From the NCBI RefSeq assembly GCF_012911875.1, contig NZ_JAAXKZ010000052.1, positions 1 through 37,974 of the forward strand: a DNA stretch of 37,974 nt. The letters are read 5' to 3'. The notes under the pieces were generated by a model. It was not told where the DNA came from, searched no databases, and saw only the letters and a list, made by a program, of their open reading frames with translations. The position numbers and the translations under genes were made by a program. The DNA is from Pseudonocardia bannensis. Lineage in GTDB: Bacteria > Actinomycetota > Actinomycetes > Mycobacteriales > Pseudonocardiaceae. Of this stretch, positions 1 through 7,285 are shown in pieces; position 1 is the first letter of the stretch; every line of letters starts with the position of its first letter.

Positions 1-402
1 GCGGCGCTCGGCCGGGGCCGACGAAGCCGCAGGCGCAGCCGGCTGAGCCGGAGTCTCCGGCTGGGCCGGGGGCGGGGTCGGTGCGACCGGACCGGGCCGC
101 GGGCCCGGACGGGGGCCGGGAACCGGTCCGCCGCCGGTGGGCCGGGGCGAGCCGGAGGTCGGGGCGGCCGACTGGCCGCCACCGGGACGCGGGCGGTTGC
201 CCCCACCCGGACCGCCGCGGCGCGCTCCGTTACCGGAGTCGCCGCCCGCCATCGCCTCACGCAGCTTGCGCGCGACGGGGGCCTCGACGGTGGAGGAGGG
301 GGACTTCACGTACTCACCCAGGTCCTGCAGCTTGCTGAGGACCTGCTTACTGCTGACGCCGAGCTCTTTCGCGAGCTCGTGTACGCGGGCCTTGCCTGCC
401 AC
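1..402 (-). CDS. infB: Translation initiation factor IF-2, N-terminal part (cut by window edge)
   Basis: IF-2 is the GTPase that brings initiator tRNA to the 30S subunit. Only the first 134 codons lie in the window. They begin at a GTG (402-400) with a GGAG ribosome binding site at 407-410. The start, [20 protein letters not shown], is the conserved IF2_N helical domain. Next comes [17 protein letters not shown], then the Gly/Pro/Arg/Ala-rich low-complexity linker typical of actinobacterial IF-2. The G domain lies outside the window. It is the last visible gene of the rimP-nusA-ylxR-infB operon, 93 nt after ylxR. Identity rests on the N-terminal domain plus operon position, and both agree well. 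Confidence 0.93.
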   Translation of the reverse strand, partial: MAGKARVHELAKELGVSSKQVLSKLQDLGEYVKSPSSTVEAPVARKLREAMAGGDSGNGARRGGPGGGNRPRPGGGQSAAPTSGSPRPTGGGPVPGPRPGPRPGPVAPTPPPAQPETPAQPAAPAASSAPAERR

Positions 403-495
403 TGCTCTCCTTGTTTCTCGGAGGCCGGCGGCATGTCCCGCTCGACCTCGAACCTAGTGTCGAAGCACGTTCATGGTGCGATCTTCACGACTGGC

Positions 496-912
496 TCATG
501 ACGGGTCGACCTTGCTTCCGTTAATGACGGACCCGGGTGTCTCCCGGGCCCCGATCTCGGTCCCACTCGTGCTGCAGCCAGGCTGCAGGTGGGACCGTAC
601 CTCGCTGACGTCCAGCGGTCCCCGGACACGGAGCGCCCGCGGGAACGCCGAGCGTCGCTCGGCACGGCCGAGGCACTCCAGGTCGGGGTGCAGCCAGGCA
701 CCTCGGCCGGGGAGCCGCCGCCGCGGGTCCGGGGTGAGAACCCCGTCCACCACGACAACACGCAACAGACCGCCGGCCGCCGCTCGGGAACGGCAACCGA
801 TGCACGTCCGAACCGGCTCGGAACCGGTGCGAGGACCAGGTCCGAAGGACGGACTTCCGGGAGCCGAACCCTGGCGGTGGGCCGGCCCTGAGTGTAGCGC
901 GTCGTGACTCAG
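496..912 (-). CDS. ylxR: YlxR family (DUF448) RNA-binding protein; apparent CTG start
   Basis: YlxR is a small protein encoded between nusA and infB in many bacteria. The conserved core starts at 813 with [10 protein letters not shown] and continues through [22 protein letters not shown] and [10 protein letters not shown], which are the family signatures; the C-terminal tail is variable. The start is the odd point. Reading back in frame there is no ATG, GTG or TTG until an ATG at 1269, deep inside nusA, which would give an implausible 257-residue Arg-rich protein. A CTG at 912-910 overlaps the nusA stop as CTGA and has a GGAG about 8 nt upstream. I use that start (138 residues). The core alone would be about 105 residues. 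Function and family are secure; the start is inferred. Confidence 0.82.
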   Translation of the reverse strand: MSHDALHSGPAHRQGSAPGSPSFGPGPRTGSEPVRTCIGCRSRAAAGGLLRVVVVDGVLTPDPRRRLPGRGAWLHPDLECLGRAERRSAFPRALRVRGPLDVSEVRSHLQPGCSTSGTEIGARETPGSVINGSKVDPS

Positions 913-1964
913 CCGACCGACTCCGTACCGGACGCTCCGGCGATCTCCGACGCGGCGCCGCCGCCTTCGGCGGGGGTGTTGCGCGGGTCGGCGTCGCTGC
1001 GGATGTCGATGCGCCAGCCCGTCAACCGGGCCGCCAGCCGGGCGTTCTGCCCCTCCTTGCCGATGGCCAGGGAGAGCTGGAAGTCCGGCACCACCACGCG
1101 GGCGGTCTTGGCCTTGGCGTCGAGCACCGTGACCGACACCACCTTCGACGGCGACAGGGCGTTGCCGACGAACGTGGCGGAGTCCTCGGACCAGTCGATG
1201 ATGTCGATCTTCTCTCCGGCCAGCTCGCTCATCACGTTGCGCACCCGGGCCCCGACCGGGCCGATGCATGCCCCCTTCGGGTTGACCCCCGGCACCGTCG
1301 AGCGGACGGCGATCTTGGAGCGGTGCCCGGCCTCCCGGGCCACCGCGACGATCTGCACCGAGCCGTCGACGATCTCCGGCACCTCGAGCGCGAACAGCTT
1401 GCGCACGAGATTGGGATGTGTACGGGACAACGTGATCTGGGTGCCGCGCATTCCCCGGGTCACCCCGACCACGTAGCAGCGGATCCGGTCACCGTGCTGG
1501 TAACGCTCACCGGGCACCTGCTCGGCCTGCGGCAGCACGCCCTCGGTCTGGCCCCCGTTCAGGGCCACGATCACCACGCCGCGGGCGTTGGCACGCGCGT
1601 CGCGCTGCACCTCGCCGGTGACGATCTCGCCCTCCTTCGCGGAGAACTCGCCGAAGGTGCGCTCGTGCTCGGCATCGCGCAGCCGCTGGACGATCACCTG
1701 GCGGGCGGTGGTGGCCGCGATCCGGCCGAAGCCCTCCGGGGTGTCGTCCCACTCGGTGGTGACGGAGCCGTCGTCGGCGAGCTCCTGGGCCATCACCCGG
1801 ACCAGACCGGTCTTGCGGTCGATGTCGATGCGGGCGTGCGGCTGGTGGCCCTCGGTGTGCTTGTAGGCGGTGAGCAGCGCGGTCTCGATGGCCTCGATCA
1901 CCATCTCGAAGGGGATCTCCTTGTCGCGCTCGATGGCGCGCAGGGCGGCGATGTCGACGTTCAT
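909..1964 (-). CDS. nusA: Transcription termination/antitermination protein NusA
   Basis: NusA binds RNA polymerase and nascent RNA and modulates pausing, termination and antitermination. The 351-residue protein starts [20 protein letters not shown], the NusA N-terminal domain. An S1 domain follows (about residues 110-185, [11 protein letters not shown] to [10 protein letters not shown]). Tandem KH domains come next, with [22 protein letters not shown] and the second KH motif [19 protein letters not shown]. The length is normal for actinobacteria, which lack the C-terminal acidic repeats of E. coli NusA. The ATG overlaps the rimP stop by four bases (ATGA, 1961-1964), so translation is probably coupled. 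Confidence 0.97.
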   Translation of the reverse strand: MNVDIAALRAIERDKEIPFEMVIEAIETALLTAYKHTEGHQPHARIDIDRKTGLVRVMAQELADDGSVTTEWDDTPEGFGRIAATTARQVIVQRLRDAEHERTFGEFSAKEGEIVTGEVQRDARANARGVVIVALNGGQTEGVLPQAEQVPGERYQHGDRIRCYVVGVTRGMRGTQITLSRTHPNLVRKLFALEVPEIVDGSVQIVAVAREAGHRSKIAVRSTVPGVNPKGACIGPVGARVRNVMSELAGEKIDIIDWSEDSATFVGNALSPSKVVSVTVLDAKAKTARVVVPDFQLSLAIGKEGQNARLAARLTGWRIDIRSDADPRNTPAEGGGAASEIAGASGTESVG

Positions 1965-2518
1965 CTCTGCTCCCCAGAGGACGGCGGGGACGGCGTGGTG
2001 TCGTCCGTCTGTGCATGGTCGGGCGACAGCAGGTCCACCTCGGCGTCGGGCGGCGGCCGGAACTCGACCTGTACCGCCGCGTACGCGACGTCGGCGTAGC
2101 GCACCTCGCGCAGGACGCCGTCCACGAGCAACGTGACGGCCTCCTCGCCTGCGGGCCCGACCCGACCCTGGAAGGTCGTGCCGTCGGGCCGGCGGACCTC
2201 GACGAGCCGCAGGTGCGCGCGCCGCCAGTGGCGGGGCCCGGTCAGCGGCCGATCGACACCCGGCGAGGTGACCTCGAGGGTGTACGAACCGCCGATGAGG
2301 TGCTCGTGCTGGTCGAGCTCGGCCGAGGCCGAGCGACTCAGGCGGGCGATGTCATCCAGCCCCACACCGGTGTCGGAGTCCACCACCACCTTGACGGTGT
2401 GCCGGCGGCCGGCCACACGTACGTCGAGCTCGTCGAGTTCGAAGCCGGCGGCGATGACGATCGGTTCCAGCACGCCGTGCAGCTGCCCGGTGAGCTGCTC
2501 GGGGCCTGGGCTGGGCAT
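1961..2518 (-). CDS. rimP: Ribosome maturation factor RimP
   Basis: RimP assists maturation of the 30S subunit. The 185-residue product starts [20 protein letters not shown]. It carries the typical N-terminal domain ([40 protein letters not shown]) with [20 protein letters not shown] at its end, then an SH3-like C-terminal domain. The open frame extends further upstream, but the ATG at 2518 has an AGGAG at 2526-2530 spaced 7 nt, so that start is used. The acidic/proline tail after residue 160 is variable in the family. It is the first gene of the rimP-nusA-ylxR-infB operon. Confidence 0.95.
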   Translation of the reverse strand: MPSPGPEQLTGQLHGVLEPIVIAAGFELDELDVRVAGRRHTVKVVVDSDTGVGLDDIARLSRSASAELDQHEHLIGGSYTLEVTSPGVDRPLTGPRHWRRAHLRLVEVRRPDGTTFQGRVGPAGEEAVTLLVDGVLREVRYADVAYAAVQVEFRPPPDAEVDLLSPDHAQTDDTTPSPPSSGEQR

Positions 2519-2620
2519 CGGGTCGCTCCTTGAAGAGGTCGATGGATCGGTGGGGACCTGAGGTCGGCCACCCGACGGCCGGAGACCACGGGGGTCGGCA
2601 GACAACCGGGTGGGGTCGCC

Positions 2621-2626
2621 AGGGTA
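2621..2626 (-). promoter_or_regulatory. Candidate -10 element for the rimP operon
   Basis: TACCCT on the minus strand, about 100 nt before the rimP ATG. It matches the TANNNT boxes seen at other starts in this window. No clear -35 is visible, so this is a weak suggestion. Confidence 0.3.
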
Positions 2627-2667
2627 TCGCGCCGGGCATGGACGGCGACCTGGCAGGATGGGGCGCC

Positions 2668-3216
2668 GTGAGCGCCCGGAGCCTGGTATCGGACGGTGGT
2701 GCACCGTTCACGGAAGCGGCTCCGGGTCGATCCGGCGGGCACACGGGCGGGTCCGTGTCGCGCCGCCGCCTGCTGGGCCTCGCGCTGCTCGTTCCGACCG
2801 GGCTCGCCCTGGGCGGCACGCTGTCGGCCTGCTCGACGCCCGCTACCGGCGACGTCGGCCCCGACCCGCTGATCGCGCTGGCCGACCAGGCCCGCGCCGA
2901 CGCCGCGCTGGCCGCGACCGCGATCGCCGCGACGCCGGCCTTGGCGGCCCGGCTGGAGCCGCTGCGGGCCGCCCGGGCCGAGCACGCCGCCGCACTGGAC
3001 GCCGAGGTCATCCGCCTCGACCGGGCCCGCGCGAGCGCGGTCCCGGCCGCCCCGCCCGCGCCGGCGTCCCGGCCGACGCTCGCGGCGGTCCGGAACGCGC
3101 TCGCCGCCTCGGCCCGCGGCGCCGAGGGCGTGATCGGCACACTGCCGGTCGACCGGGTGGGCCTGGTCGCCTCCGTCGCAGCCTGTTGCACGACCTACGT
3201 GGCGGTACTCGAGTGA
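2668..3216 (+). CDS. Putative lipoprotein encoded with a DUF4439 protein
   Basis: Function unknown. From GTG 2668 the product has 182 residues. After about 30 residues comes SRRRLLGLALLVPTGLALGG followed by the lipobox LSAC, so it is predicted to be exported (the paired Arg residues could suit the Tat route) and lipid-anchored at that Cys. The mature part is helical and rich in Ala/Arg/Leu (AARLEPLRAARAEHAAALDA), resembling a four-helix ferritin-like fold. It lies divergent to rimP and overlaps the next gene by GTGA. In M. tuberculosis two genes of unknown function occupy the same place beside rimP. A CAGGAT box 8 nt before the GTG suggests a leaderless mRNA. An upstream ATG (about 2530) is in frame but would displace the signal sequence. 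Confidence 0.75.
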   Translation: MSARSLVSDGGAPFTEAAPGRSGGHTGGSVSRRRLLGLALLVPTGLALGGTLSACSTPATGDVGPDPLIALADQARADAALAATAIAATPALAARLEPLRAARAEHAAALDAEVIRLDRARASAVPAAPPAPASRPTLAAVRNALAASARGAEGVIGTLPVDRVGLVASVAACCTTYVAVLE

Positions 3217-3677
3217 GCTCTCCGCAGTCCCCTCGGTCGACGATCGATGACACCGCGAGGGAGGCGCTGCAGGTCGCGCTCGCCGCCGAGCACGCCGCGC
3301 TGTGGGCCTACTCGCTGATCGTCGCGTTCCTGCCCGAAGCCCAGGTGCGGCGGGCTCGTGAGGACGCCGCAGCGCACCGCTCCCTGCGTGGCCTCGTCGA
3401 GCAGACCCTCACCGACATCGGCGCGAAGCCGGTGTCGGCGCAGCCTGCCTACGCCAGCCCGGAGCCGGTGACCGACACCCGGTCGGCCGGTGCGCTGGCC
3501 GTGGTGGCCGAGACCGACGCGATGGCGGCCTGGCGCTCGGTGCTCGAGCACACCACCGACGCCCCGCTCCGCAAGGCCGCGCTCGACGCGCTGACCCAGG
3601 CCACGCTCCGCTGCGCCCGCTGGCGGTCGGCCACCGGGATGGCACCCGCGATCCCGGTGTTCCCCGGCCGCCCCTGA
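3213..3677 (+). CDS. DUF4439 ferritin-like domain protein
   Basis: A 154-residue helical protein starting at GTG 3213, which overlaps the preceding stop (GTGA). Motifs such as REALQVALAAEHAALWAYSL, AHRSLRGLVEQTL, PEPVTDTRSAGALAVVAETD and AAWRSVLEHTTD fit the actinobacterial DUF4439 family, annotated as ferritin-like by fold. The Glu/His spacing in AAEHAALW and in RREDAAAHR-type segments is of the kind that could bind metal, but no metal function is established. It is coupled to the upstream lipoprotein, and the pair probably acts together. The rimP - lipoprotein - DUF4439 order is shared with mycobacteria. Confidence 0.8.
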   Translation: MSSPQSPRSTIDDTAREALQVALAAEHAALWAYSLIVAFLPEAQVRRAREDAAAHRSLRGLVEQTLTDIGAKPVSAQPAYASPEPVTDTRSAGALAVVAETDAMAAWRSVLEHTTDAPLRKAALDALTQATLRCARWRSATGMAPAIPVFPGRP

Positions 3678-3679
3678 CC

Positions 3680-3823
3680 CGCGAGTCGGGGTATCGCCGC
3701 GCGCGAGTCGCGGTCTCCACACCCGCGAGTCGCGGTCTCCGCGTGCGCGAGTCGCGGTCTCCGCGTGCGCGAGTCGCGGTCTCCGCGTGCCCTAGTCGGG
3801 GTGCCGTGCGCGCGAGTCGGGGT
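3680..3823. repeat. 22-bp tandem repeat, seven copies, between convergent genes
   Basis: The core gcgagtcg (one degenerate copy: cctagtcg) begins at 3681, 3703, 3725, 3747, 3769, 3791 and 3812, an exact 22-bp period except the last step of 21. The consensus is cgcgagtcgcggtctccgcgtg. Each core contains CGCGAGTCGCG, an 11-nt near-palindrome around one central base. The inner copies are almost identical and the outer ones diverged (gagtcgggg). The array fills the whole gap between the DUF4439 gene and the aminotransferase gene, which converge here. It may act as a bidirectional terminator or as a mobile/interspersed repeat; neither is shown. Confidence 0.9.
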
Positions 3824-3832
3824 TCTGGAACC

Positions 3833-4852
3833 TCAGGCCAGCGCATCGAGCGCCCGCTGCACGTCGGCGTCGGTGTTGTAGAGGTGGAACGACAGCCGCA
3901 CACCCCCGCCCCGCCCGCTGGCGACCACGCCGGCGTCGGCCAACCGCCCGGCGGCGTCGGGCTGGTGGACGGTCACGATCGCCGATCCCGCGGGTTCCAT
4001 CCCGAGCCCGGCCCGGAACGCGTCCGCCAGCCCGACGCAGTGCGCGCGCACGGCCTCCCGGTCCAGCCCGGCCAGCCAGGGCAGGGCTGCCGCGGCCCCG
4101 ACGTGGCACAGCCAGGCCGGTGAGGTGTCCAGTCCCCGGCCGCCGGGAGCCAGCCGCGGCGGAAGCCCGTAGATGCTCCCCCACGGCTCGGCACCCGCGT
4201 ACCACCCGGCGGCATGCGGCACCACGTCCAGCTCCGGGTGCACAGCCATCCAGGCCGCTCCGCGCGGGCTGAGCATCCACTTGTAGGCCCCGGCGACGAC
4301 GACGTCGGCCCACTCCAGGTGCAGCGGCAGCCAGCCGGCCGCCTGCGTGACGTCGAGCAGCACCCGGGTGCCGGAGTCGCGGGCCGCGCGCAACGCGTCC
4401 AGGTCGGCCAGCCGGCCGTCCGCGGACTGCACGGCGCTCACCGCCACCCAGTCGTGCTCGCCGGCCTGCTCACCCAGCTCGTCGAGCCCGACCTCGGTCA
4501 CCGTGACCCCGCGGCGGGCCTGCACCGCGAACGGGAAGCTGACGCTGGTGAACTCGCCCTTCGCGACGAGCACCCGCGTGCCGTCGGGCACGCTCGCGGC
4601 GACGAGCCCGACCAGCGGGGACACCGCCGAGCCGATCGCCACCCGGTCCACCCCGACACCCGCGAGATCGGCGAAGGCGGCCCGGGCGGTCGCCACGGGC
4701 TCGTCGAAGTCCTCCGCCCGGCCCGAGCCCGCCCGCCAGTCGCGGACCGCGTCGACGACCGCCTCCGCGACGCTCGCCGGCGGCAGCCCGATGGACGCCG
4801 TGTTCAGGTACCCGTCCGGGACGTCGAACTGCTGACCGAACGCCGCGCGCAT
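3833..4852 (-). CDS. Aminotransferase class V-fold PLP enzyme
   Basis: A 339-residue member of the class V aminotransferase / cysteine desulfurase-like fold. It opens MRAAFGQQFDVPDGYLNTAS, with the usual small-domain start and GLPP turn. ADVVVAGAYKWMLSPRG contains the PLP lysine (K191), and DVTQAAGWLPL carries the cofactor-binding Asp. The C-terminus, GGGVRLSFHLYNTDADVQRA, is the conserved substrate-binding strand of the group. Such proteins include kynureninase-like enzymes and C-S lyases such as EgtE, but no neighbour reveals the substrate. Upstream in-frame codons to 5278 lie antisense to yjbQ and are rejected. The ATG at 4852 has a TAGTGT box 8 nt upstream. Confidence 0.88.
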   Translation of the reverse strand: MRAAFGQQFDVPDGYLNTASIGLPPASVAEAVVDAVRDWRAGSGRAEDFDEPVATARAAFADLAGVGVDRVAIGSAVSPLVGLVAASVPDGTRVLVAKGEFTSVSFPFAVQARRGVTVTEVGLDELGEQAGEHDWVAVSAVQSADGRLADLDALRAARDSGTRVLLDVTQAAGWLPLHLEWADVVVAGAYKWMLSPRGAAWMAVHPELDVVPHAAGWYAGAEPWGSIYGLPPRLAPGGRGLDTSPAWLCHVGAAAALPWLAGLDREAVRAHCVGLADAFRAGLGMEPAGSAIVTVHQPDAAGRLADAGVVASGRGGGVRLSFHLYNTDADVQRALDALA

Positions 4853-4860
4853 GGGTCGTG

Positions 4861-4866
4861 ACACTA
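4861..4866 (-). promoter_or_regulatory. -10 box (TAGTGT) of the aminotransferase gene
   Basis: TAGTGT read on the minus strand, 8 nt before the ATG, with no Shine-Dalgarno between. This implies a leaderless or near-leaderless mRNA. It stands back to back with the yjbQ promoter. Confidence 0.5.
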
Positions 4867-4894
4867 GAGCCCGGCGGGGCCTCCCGGCGCGCCG

Positions 4895-4900
4895 TAGGGT
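4895..4900 (+). promoter_or_regulatory. -10 box (TAGGGT) of yjbQ
   Basis: TAGGGT is followed by seven bases and then the GTG start; no ribosome binding site. Typical actinobacterial leaderless layout. Confidence 0.55.
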
Positions 4901-4907
4901 CCCTCCC

Positions 4908-5318
4908 GTGCACAGCGAGCTCATCGAGATCCGGACCGGTTCGGCCGAGACCGTCGTCGACCTGACCTCACGTATCAAAGCCTTCCTGCGCGGCATCGAC
5001 GCCGTCGACGGCCTGCTCAACGTCTGGGTACCGCACGCGACGGCCGGGCTCGCCGTGATCGAGACCGGAGCCGGTAGCGACACCGATCTGCTCGCCGCCC
5101 TTCGCGACCTGCTGCCCGCCGACGACCGCTGGGAACACCGGCACGGCAGCCACGGACACGGGCGCGACCACGTGCTGCCCGCGATCATCGCGCCGTCGAT
5201 GTCGGTACCCGTGCTGGGCGGACGCCCGGCCCTGGGTACCTGGCAGTCGGTGTGCCTGGTCGACACGAACACCGACAACCCGGTCCGCGGGCTGCGGCTG
5301 TCGTTCCTGACCGGCTGA
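4908..5318 (+). CDS. YjbQ/UPF0047 family protein
   Basis: The 136-residue product matches the YjbQ family (secondary thiamine-phosphate synthase activity has been reported for some members). It has SELIEIRTGSAETVVDLTSR at the start, VWVPHATAGLAVIETGAGSD carrying the conserved His-Ala-Thr-Ala, WEHRHGSHGHGRDHVLPAII with clustered His residues for metal binding, and GTWQSVCLVDTNTDNPVRGL at the end. Start: GTG 4908, seven nt after TAGGGT; the open frame's earlier ATG at 4851 would overlap the divergent promoter. Single gene, divergent from the aminotransferase. The true cellular role of the family is unsettled. Confidence 0.9.
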   Translation: MHSELIEIRTGSAETVVDLTSRIKAFLRGIDAVDGLLNVWVPHATAGLAVIETGAGSDTDLLAALRDLLPADDRWEHRHGSHGHGRDHVLPAIIAPSMSVPVLGGRPALGTWQSVCLVDTNTDNPVRGLRLSFLTG

Positions 5319-5459
5319 GTCAGGCGTCAGGCCCATCCCGCTGCCATGCGGCGGACGGCGGGCACGACCGCACCTCCCGTTCACCCTGCCGGGCGTGATC
5401 ACCGGGCGCCCCCGACCGGCACCGACCGGCTGGCCGCGATCATGGCGCCCGCGGCGCGC

Positions 5460-5465
5460 TACCCT
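5460..5465 (+). promoter_or_regulatory. -10 box (TACCCT) of the proline-rich membrane protein gene
   Basis: TACCCT is followed by GCGACCT and then GTG at 5473. The spacing of seven and lack of a Shine-Dalgarno suggest a leaderless mRNA. Confidence 0.55.
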
Positions 5466-5472
5466 GCGACCT

Positions 5473-6735
5473 GTGACGACGCCGGGCGGGCGGCCGCCGG
5501 AATCCGACGGGGATGCGCCCGACGTGCAGGACCGCCCCGAGCCGTCCACCGACAGGGAGCCCTCGGGCCCGCTCGATCAGGAACCGGCAGGTCCCACAGC
5601 GGCAGAACGGGCTCCGGCGGAACGGGCGTCCCCGCTCGCGGACCCCGTCGCACCCGCCGACCCGACGACGGTCGGCCTCGTCCCCGACGCCGCCGCAACT
5701 CCGCCGGCGGACCGATCCGGGCTCACACAGTGGGTACCCACCGACGGAGGCTGGGGGCCCCCGTGGGCGCCACCCGCGGCGCAGCCGTACCCGAACCAGG
5801 CGCCGCCCGTCCACCAGCCCGGCGCGGCGGACTGGTCGGCCCCCCGGTACCCGGGCCAGCAGTGGCCGCCCACTCAGCAGTACCCCGGCCAGCAGTGGCC
5901 GCCCACCCACCAGTACCCGGCCCAGCCGGCCGCCGCCGCGGCACCGCGGTTGGGCACGCCCGGCGCACCGGCGGCCTGGGGCGGGCAGCAGTGGGCCGGG
6001 CCCGCCGGCCCCCCGACCTGGGCCGGGCCGCCGACCTCGTGGGGACCACCGGCGTCGCCTCCACCGGGCCGCCAACGCGGCAAGATCGCCGCGCTGCTCA
6101 CGGTCGGGGCGGTCGTGCTGGCCGGCCTCGGGCTCGGGGTCTTCCTCCTCGTGCGCGGTACCGGCTCGGTCACCCCGTCGAACTTCCAGGCCGTGCGCAC
6201 CAGCTACCTCGAGTACTCGGTGCCGCCGGACTGGACGGCGGCCCCGCCGGGACAGATGTCGTCGCTGCCGGTGCTCGGCGTGAGCTTCGACGGGATCGTC
6301 GACGGCCCCGAGTACCGGTGCGACGGCGCGACCTACCTGCGCGGCACGGTGTCGAGCGGGCTGCTCACCGGACCCGGAACCGAAACGGCCCCCGAGACCG
6401 TCGCCCGCACCTTCGCCCGTGAGCTGGGCACCGTCTACTACACGGCGCTGCGCCCACCGGAGGTGCGGGTCTCCGCGCCGCGAACGGTGGCGGTCAGCGG
6501 CGTGACCGGCTGGGTGGTGGAGGCGACCGCCCGAACGCCGGCCGATGACGGCTGTCTGGCCATCGAGGGCACGGTGCTGGTGCTCGCGCTGCCGACGACC
6601 GCGCCGGACGGCGCGGCGGCCACCGCCCTGCTCGTCGTCAACGGCGACGTCGCCGGTGGTCCGGTGACCCCGCCGTCGCCGACCCGCGAGACGCTCGAGC
6701 AGATCCTCGGCAGCGCCCGCCTGCCCGGTATCTGA
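5473..6735 (+). CDS. Proline-rich single-pass membrane protein with extracellular domain
   Basis: A 420-residue protein. Residues 1-203 are a disordered, Pro/Ala/Gln-rich cytoplasmic part with two near-identical units (YPGQQWPPTQQ and YPGQQWPPTHQ). One membrane helix follows at about 205-227 ([20 protein letters not shown]). The outer domain, about 190 residues, begins LEYSVPPDWTAAPP and has two Cys (YRCDG and DDGCLA), VTGWVVEATAR and ALLVVNGDV. This pattern resembles an actinobacterial family of outer domains annotated only as a DUF (possibly DUF8017; recalled, not searched). It precedes two receptor-kinase loci, so it could be a substrate or co-receptor. A GTG at 5473 with a TACCCT box is preferred over the in-frame ATG at 5395. 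Confidence 0.8.
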   Translation: MTTPGGRPPESDGDAPDVQDRPEPSTDREPSGPLDQEPAGPTAAERAPAERASPLADPVAPADPTTVGLVPDAAATPPADRSGLTQWVPTDGGWGPPWAPPAAQPYPNQAPPVHQPGAADWSAPRYPGQQWPPTQQYPGQQWPPTHQYPAQPAAAAAPRLGTPGAPAAWGGQQWAGPAGPPTWAGPPTSWGPPASPPPGRQRGKIAALLTVGAVVLAGLGLGVFLLVRGTGSVTPSNFQAVRTSYLEYSVPPDWTAAPPGQMSSLPVLGVSFDGIVDGPEYRCDGATYLRGTVSSGLLTGPGTETAPETVARTFARELGTVYYTALRPPEVRVSAPRTVAVSGVTGWVVEATARTPADDGCLAIEGTVLVLALPTTAPDGAAATALLVVNGDVAGGPVTPPSPTRETLEQILGSARLPGI

Positions 6736-6750
6736 CCCGTTCCGGGCGAG

Positions 6751-7273
6751 ATGTTCGGGCCGTACCGGCTCGACGGGCTGCTCGGTCGCGGCGGGACGGG
6801 CGAGGTCTACAGCGCCTACCACAGCACGCAGGACCGCACCGTCGCGCTGAAGCTCCTGCTCAGCGGGCTGGGCTCGGGCCAGGAGTACCGCGAACGCTTC
6901 CTGCGCGAGTCACAGGTCACCGCCAGGCTCACCGATCCGCAGGTCCTCCCGATCCACAACCGGGGCGAGGGGCGGGGCCGCTGGATCGGCTCGTCGCGGG
7001 CGCGCTGCTCGCCGTCGGCACGGGATCGTCCTGTTCAGCCAGAACCGGAGAGGGTCGTCCGGCACCCCTCCGACGACGAGCGCCGCCCCGACCGGGCCGA
7101 GTGCCGCTCAACGTGAGCCCTTCGCCGTGCTGCCGACCGGCTTCGATGCGGCCGACCGCACGCCCGCCCCCGATCCGTAATCTCGTAACGAAGCCGTCGC
7201 GCTGATCGACGACAGGTCGTACGGGGACATCGCCCGGCTATGGTCAGCCCGGGGCTGGCGCACGACGCAGCGG
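6751..7273 (+). pseudogene. Decayed receptor-type Ser/Thr kinase, paralogue of the next gene
   Basis: The first 70 codons read as a kinase N-lobe ([45 protein letters not shown]) closely matching the intact kinase at 7286. Then the frame runs into what should be the membrane helix: [14 protein letters not shown] in one frame, continuing in another frame as [23 protein letters not shown] and LPTGFDAADRTPAP to a stop. A third piece (7187-7273) reads ALIDDRSYGDIARLW and GWRTTQR, matching the C-terminal tail of the intact kinase. So the catalytic loop, DFG and APE segments and most of the outer domain are deleted, with at least two frameshifts. It looks like a tandem duplicate that decayed. Confidence 0.85.
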
Positions 7274-7285
7274 GGGACGACGCCG

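Noticed and set aside
3680..3823. CRISPR array
   Set aside because: The 22-bp repeats are directly adjacent with no unique spacers and there are no cas genes.
6751..7116. Intact small kinase-like protein
   Set aside because: It has only the N-lobe. The catalytic loop, DFG and APE are absent, and downstream pieces of the same ancestor follow in other frames, so it is a pseudogene.
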